Below are positions 7,894-15,323 of a stretch of DNA of 40,774 nt, one piece after another (within the stretch, counting starts at the first letter, position 1; each line of letters begins with the position of its first letter). A program made the translations under genes and the position numbers. Under the pieces are notes generated by a model. That model saw nothing but the letters and a program-made list of their open reading frames with translations, had not been told where the DNA came from and did no database searches. Source of the stretch: Saprospiraceae bacterium (GTDB taxonomy: Bacteria; Bacteroidota; Bacteroidia; Chitinophagales; Saprospiraceae); the NCBI GenBank assembly GCA_013214265.1, contig JABSSK010000004.1, positions 1 through 40,774 on the forward strand, given 5' to 3'.

Positions 7894-9096
7894 TTGAGGT
7901 AAAGCAGCCAAGACAATAGTAGCCTCGTCTTTTCCGATCGATGACATGGTAATAGCTTGATTAGAAGGAATGTAAAAGTGATCGCCTTTAGACCATATTT
8001 TTGAGGCTGCTTTCATTTTACCATGTAAGATCAAACCTATAGTTGGACCTTCTTTTGTTCCTGACCACTTGGGTGTGGTCTTACCGAGCTTTATTTGACT
8101 TAATTCGAAATCTGGTGCAGGCGTTGGAAATTTAACCTCTCCCGCTTTTATTTTTATCGGATCAACCATGAAAGGAGGGTGGTTTTGTAATATGGTATGA
8201 TTTAATAATTCATGAACGGCAATGTGTTTGATGGTAAGACCACCCCTAAAAACATTGTCTGAATTGGCCATGATTTCGACATTTAAACCTTCAAGATAAG
8301 CGTGCAAAATACCAGCATCTTGATAAATAGCTTCACCGGGATTTAGTTTTAAAATATGCATGAGAAATATAGATAATATACCTCGATCGAAATCTCCATT
8401 TTGGTTAGTGTAAGTTGAAAAGGCTTTTTTTGCCCAATAATCAGGTGATGTTTTGAGCAAATTTGCTAATGGTTTTTCCACTAGTTCCTCGTAAAGCGGT
8501 TGCAAATACAGGTTTATTGTTTCCTGCGGGCATGTCATAATATGCCGATAAAGTTTTTCTATACTTATTTGCAAATAGTCATGGAGTATTTTCCACTGCT
8601 CATAGCGAGCCATGGATATAGATATCTGTTGCGCTGATTTGAAGCCATGTAGCAAATAAAAATCAGTAAGGGCTAGCATTAACTCTGGTTTGTGATTGGC
8701 GTCACGAAAAACCCGATTGTAAGCTGTTGTTGGTATTCCTAATTTTTCTTCTTTTATGAAACCAATTTGTGCTCGCTCTTTATCGGGGTGTGCCTGTATG
8801 GAAAGCATATCGTGCACATCTAAAACTTTGAACAGAAAAGGAAGGGTGCCGTCAAATTCGTTGATAACTTTTTTGCCTAGGGATGATTTTCCAGGACCAG
8901 AGAGCCATTGGTTAAGATTCATTTTTTCCTCGTTGGGTAAATGAATGACAGCTGGCCCTTTTGGATGAGCGCCCATCCACAATTCGGCTTGTGGTTGGGA
9001 AGCAGGTGATGGCAGGTTCAAAAGATTTGTGATTCCGGATTTTCCACCCCAGGCATATGGCTGAATAAATCCGCTCAATTGATACATGTTTTCCAT
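7891..9096 (-). CDS. manA: Mannose-6-phosphate isomerase, class I
   Basis: Zinc-dependent cupin enzyme that interconverts mannose-6-phosphate and fructose-6-phosphate, linking mannose metabolism and GDP-mannose synthesis to glycolysis. Visible motifs: YAWGG near the N-terminus, LSIQAHPDK (Gln and His zinc ligands), HKPELMLAL (Glu ligand), YQDAGILHAYLEG (His ligand) and NSDNVFRGGLTIKH. About 400 residues, the usual length. The ORF-track start is a GTG at 9117; I prefer ATG 9096 (MENMYQLSG), because the family begins only a few residues before the conserved YxLxGxIQPYAWGG; ATG 9087 is also possible. Single gene, convergent with the glucosaminidase and divergent from ruvX. Confidence 0.93.
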   Translation of the reverse strand: MENMYQLSGFIQPYAWGGKSGITNLLNLPSPASQPQAELWMGAHPKGPAVIHLPNEEKMNLNQWLSGPGKSSLGKKVINEFDGTLPFLFKVLDVHDMLSIQAHPDKERAQIGFIKEEKLGIPTTAYNRVFRDANHKPELMLALTDFYLLHGFKSAQQISISMARYEQWKILHDYLQISIEKLYRHIMTCPQETINLYLQPLYEELVEKPLANLLKTSPDYWAKKAFSTYTNQNGDFDRGILSIFLMHILKLNPGEAIYQDAGILHAYLEGLNVEIMANSDNVFRGGLTIKHIAVHELLNHTILQNHPPFMVDPIKIKAGEVKFPTPAPDFELSQIKLGKTTPKWSGTKEGPTIGLILHGKMKAASKIWSKGDHFYIPSNQAITMSSIGKDEATIVLAALPQ

Positions 9097-9258
9097 AAGG
9101 GAAGGTATTAAAATCACTTCGATTTATTCATTTTTGTAATGGTTATGTTGAATATTAGCGCCTTTTGCGTGTAGACACAAGTTTTGTTTGGATGTCATCA
9201 TAAACATCCCGAAATTCGCAGTTTTGCAAAATGAAGCATTTTTTTAAAAACTTTTGTA

Positions 9259-9675
9259 TTGGGAAGAATTCTAGCTTTTGATTACGGTACCAAACGAATA
9301 GGAATAGCTGTTACTGATCCGCTTAGGATCATTGCTAACGGACTTGATACCGTGCCAACATCGGAAATTTTCAACTTTTTAGATCATTACTTGAGTGAGC
9401 AAGAAGTGGAACAATTTGTGGTGGGTGAGCCGATGCATGCGGATGGATCTCCGGCTCAAATTGCCCACCTGATTATCGGTTTTGTGCGAAAGTTGAAGAA
9501 ACGGTATCCAAACATACCCATACAATTGATAGATGAACGTTACACGTCGGAGGAAGCTAAACAGATCATCAGACAAAGTGGGTTGAGCAAAAAGAAAAGA
9601 CGGGATAAATCGCTTGTTGATAAAGTGAGTGCAGTTATTATTTTACAGGATTATATGGACGAGTTCCTATCCTAA
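9259..9675 (+). CDS. ruvX: YqgF/RuvX-family putative Holliday junction resolvase / pre-16S rRNA nuclease
   Basis: A 138-residue RNase H-fold nuclease. It has the N-terminal FDYGTKRIGIAVTDP, central VVGEP, IDERYTSEEA and the C-terminal DKVSAVIILQDYM, covering the acidic catalytic positions of the family. YqgF proteins process the 5' end of pre-16S rRNA in E. coli and have been proposed as resolvases. The start is a TTG at 9259: an in-frame stop at 9232 excludes anything further upstream except non-canonical codons, and the family begins exactly at (M)GRILAFDYG. An ATG at 9231 is in another frame and yields only 16 codons. Stops 13 nt before def, so the two form an operon. Confidence 0.9.
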   Translation: MGRILAFDYGTKRIGIAVTDPLRIIANGLDTVPTSEIFNFLDHYLSEQEVEQFVVGEPMHADGSPAQIAHLIIGFVRKLKKRYPNIPIQLIDERYTSEEAKQIIRQSGLSKKKRRDKSLVDKVSAVIILQDYMDEFLS

Positions 9676-9688
9676 AAATTGTGTATTA

Positions 9689-10255
9689 ATGTTGTTACCA
9701 ATTTATGCTTATGGGCAACCTGTGTTGAGAAAAGTCGGGTTGGATATTGATCAGGAATATCCTGGATTGGACAAGCTGTTATCCGATATGTGGGAAACCA
9801 TGTATAATGCTAACGGTGTGGGCTTGGCCGCTCCGCAAATCGGCAGGGCCATACGATTGTTTCTAGTAGACACAGTTCAAATTATGGAAGAAGGAGAAGA
9901 AGATAATGGCATTAAACAAGTATTTATTAACGCACAAAAAATAGAAGAGGGTGGTGAGCCATGGACATACGAAGAGGGGTGTTTGAGTATTCCAGATATT
10001 CGTGGGGATGTGGACCGCCCCGAGCAAATCAAATTAGCGTTTTACGACGAAAAATTTGAGCGTCATGAAACTGTATTTACTGGGATGAATGCACGCGTCA
10101 TTCAACATGAGTATGATCACATTGATGGCATTCTTTTTACGGAGCATTTGAAGCCTGTAAAGAAGCAATTGGTTCGACGGAAACTGGAGAACATTAGAAA
10201 AGGAAAGGCACAATCGGATTATAAAATGGCATTCGCAGTTAACAAAAAACGCTGA
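9689..10255 (+). CDS. def: Peptide deformylase
   Basis: Metalloenzyme that removes the formyl group from the N-terminal methionine of new proteins at the ribosome. All three motifs are present: GVGLAAPQ (43-50), EEGCLS with the metal-binding Cys98, and QHEYDH with His140, Glu141 and His144. It is 188 residues from ATG 9689 (MLLPIYAYGQPVLRK). The ORF-track start at 9629 lies inside ruvX and adds 20 residues absent from the family, so I reject it. It lies directly behind ruvX, a pairing common in Bacteroidota. Stop codon TGA. Confidence 0.95.
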   Translation: MLLPIYAYGQPVLRKVGLDIDQEYPGLDKLLSDMWETMYNANGVGLAAPQIGRAIRLFLVDTVQIMEEGEEDNGIKQVFINAQKIEEGGEPWTYEEGCLSIPDIRGDVDRPEQIKLAFYDEKFERHETVFTGMNARVIQHEYDHIDGILFTEHLKPVKKQLVRRKLENIRKGKAQSDYKMAFAVNKKR

Positions 10256-10269
10256 GGTAAAGGCACGCT

Positions 10270-10914
10270 CTATCCTTTGCGCCCAAAATCGGCTGGTATT
10301 TCTCCCCAATTTTTTGTGTCCCATTTCAGAATTGGGTTGTCGTAAGTGTTTTCTTCGAGCCATTTCTCTCCGCGCGCAATAAGCTCATAGAGAAAAGCAG
10401 TTTTGTTGGTTCTTTTTAGTTTGGTTCGGCATTTTTTGGCCTTAATCCATTTCATGGCTATAGCTGAATCCGTATAGACAGGAATATCTGATTTTTGTTG
10501 CTTCAACCAAGCCAATCCGTGAACTAATCCAAGGAACTCACCTATATTATTAGTACCCAAGGGAAATGACTGATGAAATATTCGCTCACCAGAACGTGTA
10601 TCCACGCCCTGATATTCCATTTTGCCGGGGTTTCCACTACAAGCGGCATCCACACTAAGGCTATCCCAAATAATTTTATCTCCGTCGGGATCCTCTGGTC
10701 TGATCGTACTATGTGACTTTTTTGTAGGTACACCTGATTTAGCGATATAGTTACTGCTATTATCTGAGAATGCTTCCTCTGCCGCCGAAAGAGAAGTGAA
10801 AGATTTGTATTTTGCGCCCGGAAAATTTTTGACCTGACGCAGGCACTCTGTCCAGGAGCTATAAATACCGGGCTCGTGACCCTCCCAAACTACATAGAAC
10901 TTTTTCTTTGCCAT
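10270..10914 (-). CDS. rnhA: Ribonuclease HI with N-terminal viroplasmin (RNA-DNA hybrid binding) domain
   Basis: Degrades RNA in RNA-DNA hybrids. Residues 1-48 form the viroplasmin-like hybrid-binding domain (FYVVWEGHEPGIYSSWTEC). The catalytic domain runs from about 82 to 214 with Asp89 (SVDAACSGNPGK), Glu126 (NNIGEFLGLVHGL), Asp149 (VYTDS) and Asp209 in the terminal WGEIPADFGRK, the arrangement of the Bacillus halodurans-type enzyme. I start at ATG 10914 (MAKKKFYVVWEGHEPG); the longer track ORF adds 23 hydrophobic residues and overlaps the divergent TatD ORF. Its stop is TAG, which shows that TAG is a normal terminator in this genome. Convergent with def, 14 nt apart. Confidence 0.94.
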   Translation of the reverse strand: MAKKKFYVVWEGHEPGIYSSWTECLRQVKNFPGAKYKSFTSLSAAEEAFSDNSSNYIAKSGVPTKKSHSTIRPEDPDGDKIIWDSLSVDAACSGNPGKMEYQGVDTRSGERIFHQSFPLGTNNIGEFLGLVHGLAWLKQQKSDIPVYTDSAIAMKWIKAKKCRTKLKRTNKTAFLYELIARGEKWLEENTYDNPILKWDTKNWGEIPADFGRKG

Positions 10915-11039
10915 ACATTTATTTGGTACTGAGAAAAGTAAAGGTACGATAAGAAATGGACTCGTTTTTATGATTGTTTTCATTTCATCTACCTATTATG
11001 ACCAAACACCAAAAAGCAAAGAAATTGAATCCTGCATAC

Positions 11040-11804
11040 ATGAAGTTCATTGACACACATACTCATTTATATGTAGAGCAATTTGATGATGATCGTCATA
11101 CCGTAATAAAACGAGCTATTGATAGTGGGGTAACACGTTTTTATTTACCCAATATTGATACGGAAAGCGTAGAGGGTATGTTGGTGCTCGAAAAAGAATA
11201 TCCTGATCACTGTTTTCCTATGATCGGACTTCATCCTTGTTCGGTCAAAGCGGATTACAAGGAGCAATTAACTGTTATGCGAGGATGGCTCAACAAGAGA
11301 TCATTTGCAGCTATCGGAGAAATTGGTATGGATTTGTATTGGGATACAACATTTCGCAAACAGCAAGAAGATGCTTTTCTTAGGCAATGCGAATGGGCTA
11401 TGGAATCAGATCTTCCCATTGTTATTCATAGCAGAGAAACTACAGAAGTATTGATAGAGATGATACAATCCATTAATGATATTCGGTTACGAGGTATTTT
11501 TCATTGTTTCACCGGTAATGTAAAACAAGCGGAGGCTATTACTAATTTGGGATTTAAACTTGGTATAGGTGGGGTTGCTACATTTAAAAATGGGGGATTG
11601 GACAAAACACTGGCTGACGTTAATTTGGAACATATAGTGTTAGAGACCGATTCACCCTATTTGGCGCCAAAGCCTCATCGGGGGAAAAGAAATGAATCTG
11701 CTTACATAGTGCTAGTGGCAGAGAAATTAGCTGAAATTTACGGAGTTTCACTAGCAAAAGTTGCTGAGGTTACATCAAAAAATGCTAGAGAAGTATTTAA
11801 ATAA
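11040..11804 (+). CDS. TatD-family metal-dependent DNase/hydrolase
   Basis: A 254-residue TIM-barrel amidohydrolase with the full metal site: FIDTHTHLY (His7, His9), AIGEIGMDLYW (Glu94), IVIHSRE (His130), FHCFTG (His155) and LETDSPYLAP (Asp204). TatD-family (YcfH/YjjV type) enzymes act as 3'-5' DNases and have also been linked to D-aminoacyl-tRNA or quality-control roles. ATG 11040 is chosen because the family starts at MxxDTHxHL; two upstream in-frame ATGs (10974, 10998) add residues with no counterpart. No terminator is obvious behind it. Confidence 0.92.
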   Translation: MKFIDTHTHLYVEQFDDDRHTVIKRAIDSGVTRFYLPNIDTESVEGMLVLEKEYPDHCFPMIGLHPCSVKADYKEQLTVMRGWLNKRSFAAIGEIGMDLYWDTTFRKQQEDAFLRQCEWAMESDLPIVIHSRETTEVLIEMIQSINDIRLRGIFHCFTGNVKQAEAITNLGFKLGIGGVATFKNGGLDKTLADVNLEHIVLETDSPYLAPKPHRGKRNESAYIVLVAEKLAEIYGVSLAKVAEVTSKNAREVFK

Positions 11805-11927
11805 TAAGAAAGTATATAGGTAACAGACTGTAAACAACAAGTAAAGCTAGGTGTATGATCTAGATTGGTGTACAATCAAAAATTTTGAATTATTGCATCT
11901 TTTTACAAATTTTATCGCCCCTTACAG

Positions 11928-11957
11928 TTGTTAAAAAGCGGTTAATACTTATTTTTG
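11928..11957 (+). promoter_or_regulatory. Upstream promoter candidate of the tRNA-Ser / exb region
   Basis: TTG (11928-11930), 19-nt spacer, TATTTTTG (11950-11957), an exact TTG-N19-TAnnTTTG match. Transcription would begin near 11964, about 130 nt before the tRNA. Confidence 0.5.
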
Positions 11958-12048
11958 CCCAAGTTCGAACCTTTCGTTAGCTAAGCATAATCCCTCAAAA
12001 GAACATTTACGGATTACATAAAACCCGTTAAAAGATTAAGCGGAAACA

Positions 12049-12078
12049 TTGGAATGCTTGTCGAAAAGTATATCTTTC
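12049..12078 (+). promoter_or_regulatory. Proximal promoter candidate of tRNA-Ser
   Basis: TTG (12049-12051), 19-nt spacer, TATCTTTC (12071-12078), one mismatch to TAnnTTTG. The predicted start near 12085 lies about 7 nt before the tRNA 5' end, an ordinary tRNA promoter position. Confidence 0.55.
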
Positions 12079-12091
12079 GCTTTTATTGAAT

Positions 12092-12179
12092 GGAGAGGTG
12101 CTCGAGTGGCTGAAGAGGCACGCCTGGAAAGCGTGTATACCCTAACAGGGTATCGAGGGTTCGAATCCCTCTCTCTCCG
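12092..12179 (+). tRNA. tRNA-Ser (anticodon GGA)
   Basis: 88 nt with a full cloverleaf. The acceptor arm GGAGAGG pairs with TCTCTCC (one G-U). The anticodon arm CACGC-CTGGAAA-GCGTG has GGA in the loop centre. A long serine-type variable arm (TACCC...GGGTA) and the T arm GAGGG-TTCGAAT-CCCTC follow, with discriminator G. CCA is not encoded. The exbB-like gene starts 46 nt downstream with no promoter visible between them, so the tRNA may be released from a longer transcript. Confidence 0.96.
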
Positions 12180-12225
12180 CATTTGTTTAACTGATTAAAA
12201 AAACAATCGTAAAACCTTATTGACT

Positions 12226-13062
12226 ATGCGAAAATTGTTAGCACTACTGCTTATCATGGGTTTGGCAGTTTTTTCTGCCAACGTAGCATACGCCCAGGAC
12301 GCTGACACTACTTCAATGGAAGCTGACACGGCAGCTGCGGAAGACGCTGCTATGGATGAAATGGCTGAAGAACCAGCTGCACCTGCTGCGGATGATGCAG
12401 GAGTGGAATCTACAGCTCCTTCTTTGAGTGGTTATCAGATTCTGAAAAAGTATTTCATCGATGGTGACTGGAGATTCATGAGCTTCGTATTGATTTGCTT
12501 GATTCTAGGTCTGGCATTCTGTATTGAGCGTATAATCACACTCAATATTGCTACAACCAACACGGATAAGCTATTGTCTCGTATTGATGAGACTCTCAAA
12601 GCCGGAGATGTTGACGGCGCCAAAGAAATTTGCAAATCAACACCTGGACCAACAGCAAGTATTCTTTTCGAAGGATTAAAGAATGCTGACCAAGGACCTG
12701 AGGCTGTAGAGAAAGCTATCGTTTCTTACGGTGGTGTTCAGATGGGTCTGTTGGAACGCGGCTTGGTTTGGATTTCTCTATTTATCGCTATTGCACCGAT
12801 GCTTGGTTTCATGGGTACAGTAATTGGTATGATTCAGGCTTTCGACCGTATTGAAGCTGTCGGTGACTTATCTCCTTCTGTAGTAGCAGGTGGTATCAAA
12901 GTGGCTCTTTTGACTACGGTATTTGGTCTGATTACTGCGATTATCCTACAAATTTTCTACAACTACATCGTGAACAAAATCGATGGTATTGTGAATAAGA
13001 TGGAGGATGCTTCTATCGCACTTGTGGATATCATGGCCGAGAACAACGTATTCAAAAACTAA
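12226..13062 (+). CDS. exbB: MotA/TolQ/ExbB proton channel family protein
   Basis: Inner-membrane proton-channel subunit that, with ExbD, drives TonB- or Tol-type energy transfer to the outer membrane. The protein has a Sec-like signal (residues 1-24, ending AYAQ), a 45-residue acidic/Ala-rich stretch, then three membrane segments (about 84-104, the long WISLFIAIAPMLGFMGTVIG region and the C-terminal VALLTTVFGLITAIIL region) with the family core GLLERGLVWISLFIAIAPMLGF. The ORF track starts at TTG 12220; ATG 12226 two codons on gives the natural signal peptide (278 residues). It is the first gene of a four-gene cluster (ExbB, 4-TM protein, ExbD, ExbD). The leader plus acidic periplasmic segment is absent from classical ExbB but seen in many Bacteroidota homologs. 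Confidence 0.9.
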   Translation: MRKLLALLLIMGLAVFSANVAYAQDADTTSMEADTAAAEDAAMDEMAEEPAAPAADDAGVESTAPSLSGYQILKKYFIDGDWRFMSFVLICLILGLAFCIERIITLNIATTNTDKLLSRIDETLKAGDVDGAKEICKSTPGPTASILFEGLKNADQGPEAVEKAIVSYGGVQMGLLERGLVWISLFIAIAPMLGFMGTVIGMIQAFDRIEAVGDLSPSVVAGGIKVALLTTVFGLITAIILQIFYNYIVNKIDGIVNKMEDASIALVDIMAENNVFKN

Positions 13063-13080
13063 GAAAGACCTCTATTAATT

Positions 13081-13563
13081 ATGTATAAGTTTCTTGTAGC
13101 AAACGGTCAGCGCTTAGCGTTTGGACTGGGAATCCTGATCACAGCGATTTTCCTGTTCAGTGTTATCGGTGGCTTAGATCAATTCAACGAACTTCCCGAT
13201 GAGGATCAAGCAACAACGTCAATTTTTAACGCGGGTATTTCCGGGGCAATCATTTTGATTGTAATTGCTGCTGTTGCTTTGATTGCATTTGGGTTGATGC
13301 AGGTGCTTTCCGACCTGAAGGGTTCGATGAAAGGGATCATTGGCTTAGTAGTATTGCTAGTGATTTTCTTTATCGCATACTCTACTGCAAATGGTGATGC
13401 GGCGGCAGAAATAGCCCCAATAAGCACAGCGATTGAAAAGGTTGGAGGAATTGCACCCGGTAACTTGAAGTTTATAGGGGGGTCAATCATAACTGCAATG
13501 GTTTTGGTTGGAACTGCTTTTGCTTCATTTGTACTAGCAGAGATCATTAACTTTTTCAAATAA
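13081..13563 (+). CDS. Small four-helix membrane protein within the ExbB-ExbD cluster
   Basis: 160 residues, no recognised domain. Four hydrophobic segments are visible: about 12-32 (LAFGLGILITAIFLFSVIGG), 50-76, 82-101 and 130-155, with short acidic loops (NELPDEDQ) and a Gly-rich last segment. It lies 18 nt after exbB and 6 nt before the first exbD, so it is almost certainly translated with them and may be an accessory subunit of the channel complex. Its conserved position rather than its sequence gives this hint; no motif identifies a function. Confidence 0.82.
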   Translation: MYKFLVANGQRLAFGLGILITAIFLFSVIGGLDQFNELPDEDQATTSIFNAGISGAIILIVIAAVALIAFGLMQVLSDLKGSMKGIIGLVVLLVIFFIAYSTANGDAAAEIAPISTAIEKVGGIAPGNLKFIGGSIITAMVLVGTAFASFVLAEIINFFK

Positions 13564-13569
13564 TACATT

Positions 13570-14130
13570 ATGGCAAGGACAAGCGCTAGAGATCGGATGA
13601 AGAACGAGATCAATGCCGGTTCAATGGCCGACATTGCCTTCTTGCTACTCATCTTCTTTCTCGTGACGACAACGATTGTAGAAGACAAAGGGATTACCGT
13701 TAAGCTGCCACCATGGTCAGAAGAAGACCCAGAAACGCAGCGCTTGAAAGAGCGTAATGTATATGCTGTGTTGGTAAATGCCGGGAATGAACTTCTTGTT
13801 CGTGGACAACCAATGCGGGTATCTGATCTTCGTGATAATGCCAAAGAGTTTATCGCAAACCCGAATGGTCGTTCGGATTATGCAGAAAAACCTACCATGG
13901 CAATTATCTCACTCAAAAACGACCGAGGTACGGAATACAGAACGTACCTAGCCGTTTATAATGAGTTAAAAGGAGCCTATAACGAACTCTGGGATGAACT
14001 GGCACAAAGAAAGTTTGGTGTGCCTTACAGTGATGATCTTCCTCTGGCTCAACGAAAAGCCATAAAGGATGAGATTCCTATGGTTCTTTCTGAAGCTGAA
14101 CCTACCAACTTCGCTGAAGGAGGTAGCTAA
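13570..14130 (+). CDS. exbD: ExbD/TolR-family biopolymer transport protein (first copy)
   Basis: A 186-residue protein with a short cytoplasmic N-terminus, one membrane helix (MADIAFLLLIFFLVTTTI) carrying the proton-relay Asp21, and a periplasmic domain of about 140 residues. ExbD couples proton flow through ExbB to movement of a TonB-type partner. The periplasmic domain is larger than the E. coli protein (141 residues in total) and has a Bacteroidota-type ending rich in charged residues. Located 6 nt after the four-helix protein; no TonB gene is in the window. Confidence 0.92.
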   Translation: MARTSARDRMKNEINAGSMADIAFLLLIFFLVTTTIVEDKGITVKLPPWSEEDPETQRLKERNVYAVLVNAGNELLVRGQPMRVSDLRDNAKEFIANPNGRSDYAEKPTMAIISLKNDRGTEYRTYLAVYNELKGAYNELWDELAQRKFGVPYSDDLPLAQRKAIKDEIPMVLSEAEPTNFAEGGS

Positions 14131-14197
14131 AGGCGATCGTCGTCGAAAACGCCATTTATTGCAAAAGCTGCTGTAAAAGGCACCAAAAACGATCATT

Positions 14198-14671
14198 ATG
14201 TCTAAATTTTCCAAAAAAAGAGGTAAGTCGGATCCCGCTATTTCGACGGCTTCCCTCCCGGATATCATCTTCATGCTGCTTTTCTTCTTCATGGTAGTAA
14301 CCGTGTTAAGAGATGCGGAGCTGAAGGTAAAGGTGGTTACACCTTACGCTACTGAATTGACCAAACTCGAGGAAAAGTCTCTGGTAAACTACCTGTATAT
14401 TGGGCGCCCAACCCAGAAATTTCAGGATGTCTACGGAACAAAACCTCGTTTGCAGCTAGGGGATAAATTTGCAACAATCGCAGAAATACCTCTCTTCCTT
14501 GAAAAACACAAAGTGAAAATCCCAGAAGCAAAGCGGCCGAAGATTACCTCTTCTCTGCGCGTGGATGGTGAAGTAACTATGGGTGTAGTTCAGGATGTGA
14601 AAACAGAACTGCGAAAAGCCGGTCAACTCAAAGTGAATTACTCTGCAAAAACAGATCCTAATGCGAATTAA
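14198..14671 (+). CDS. exbD: ExbD/TolR-family biopolymer transport protein (second copy)
   Basis: A 157-residue second ExbD-like protein. Its single membrane helix is LPDIIFMLLFFFMVVTVL with the relay Asp22, followed by a periplasmic domain (RDAELKVKVVTPYATELTKL). It differs clearly from the first copy (67 nt upstream) outside the helix, so the pair is probably a fixed heteromeric arrangement rather than a recent duplication. Tandem exbD genes behind exbB are common in Bacteroidota and serve TonB-dependent uptake, which here includes the SusC-type receptor further right. The cluster ends at a strong terminator. Confidence 0.92.
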   Translation: MSKFSKKRGKSDPAISTASLPDIIFMLLFFFMVVTVLRDAELKVKVVTPYATELTKLEEKSLVNYLYIGRPTQKFQDVYGTKPRLQLGDKFATIAEIPLFLEKHKVKIPEAKRPKITSSLRVDGEVTMGVVQDVKTELRKAGQLKVNYSAKTDPNAN

Positions 14672-14692
14672 TCCATTACGATCATGAAACAT

Positions 14693-14725
14693 AAAAGCCT
14701 TTCTGGATTTCCAGAAAGGCTTTTT
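14693..14725. terminator. Bidirectional terminator between exbD and the DUF4293 gene
   Basis: Perfect 14-bp stem AAAAGCCTTTCTGG / CCAGAAAGGCTTTT with a 4-nt loop (ATTT). T-runs follow in both directions, so it serves both convergent units. Confidence 0.88.
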
Positions 14726-14728
14726 AAT

Positions 14729-15169
14729 TTAACGTAAACGGTCCATCGATTTTACTAGTTGATCATCTTTTTGTATGAAGCGGTACGCGAGTCCGAGTAA
14801 AAGAATTGCTAATAATGGAAAAGCAATACCAACACCCGCTTGTAAAGTATCCGCAGAATCCACCATGCTATCTTGAAAAATAATTCCCATAACAAAACCA
14901 ATTCCAGACAGCATGTATAGGATGGAAACGAAAGTTAAGCGCATTTGTGCTTTTCGGTTCTTAAATAGGAAAATAGAAACAAAAGCCAATAATCCTGATA
15001 AACCGAAGGCGACCATTAATGCAATATGATCCATCGCATTAAATATGCCGTCTTCCATATAAACGGAGGCTGGTATGGCATCAGAAGAAGTTATAGTTGG
15101 CGCAACAAATAAAGCACCTGCCGAACCAGAAGCTAATAGCAAAAATAAAAATTGTATTCGTTGTAACAT
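14729..15169 (-). CDS. DUF4293 family membrane protein
   Basis: 146 residues starting MLQRIQFLFLLLASGSAGAL, the characteristic opening of this Bacteroidota-restricted family (MxQRIQTxxLL). Four membrane segments are visible (about 5-24, 46-67, 77-99 and 110-131) and the C-terminus is charged and cytoplasmic. Function unknown in the family. It is monocistronic, converges with the exb cluster, and is divergent from the FAD oxidoreductase. A candidate -7 box (TATATTTG) lies about 70 nt upstream. Confidence 0.85.
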   Translation of the reverse strand: MLQRIQFLFLLLASGSAGALFVAPTITSSDAIPASVYMEDGIFNAMDHIALMVAFGLSGLLAFVSIFLFKNRKAQMRLTFVSILYMLSGIGFVMGIIFQDSMVDSADTLQAGVGIAFPLLAILLLGLAYRFIQKDDQLVKSMDRLR

Positions 15170-15236
15170 GATATCAGATTTTCGGAATCATAATGAAGCT
15201 AATTCGAAAATTTCCTGGAGGAAAATTTTTAATGGT

Positions 15237-15244
15237 CAAATATA
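15237..15244 (-). promoter_or_regulatory. -7 box candidate for the DUF4293 gene
   Basis: The minus strand reads TATATTTG, an exact TAnnTTTG match, about 70 nt upstream of the start codon. No TTG is seen at the expected -33 position, so support is moderate. Confidence 0.35.
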
Positions 15245-15311
15245 GTGTATTCTCATACGCCTTGGGGTAAGACGACCAGCTAAAGATTGGTGGTCTGCAA
15301 TTCGGATTTAC

Positions 15312-15319
15312 TACCTTTG
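15312..15319 (+). promoter_or_regulatory. -7 box of the FAD oxidoreductase operon, start-codon proximal
   Basis: TACCTTTG followed by CGGAATG: an exact TAnnTTTG box that ends only 4 nt before the ATG at 15324. Transcription starting the usual 5-8 nt downstream of the box would give a leaderless or nearly leaderless mRNA. A -33 TTG is present only with a longer spacer (22 nt). Confidence 0.5.
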
Positions 15320-15323
15320 CGGA

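Noticed and set aside
9231-9281. ATG at 9231 as the start of ruvX
   Set aside because: It is in a different frame and reaches a stop after 16 codons; the family alignment begins at the TTG 9259.
12092-12179. tRNA-Ser as an integration (att) site of a mobile element
   Set aside because: No integrase, no repeat of the tRNA 3' end in the window, and the neighbours are ordinary chromosomal genes.
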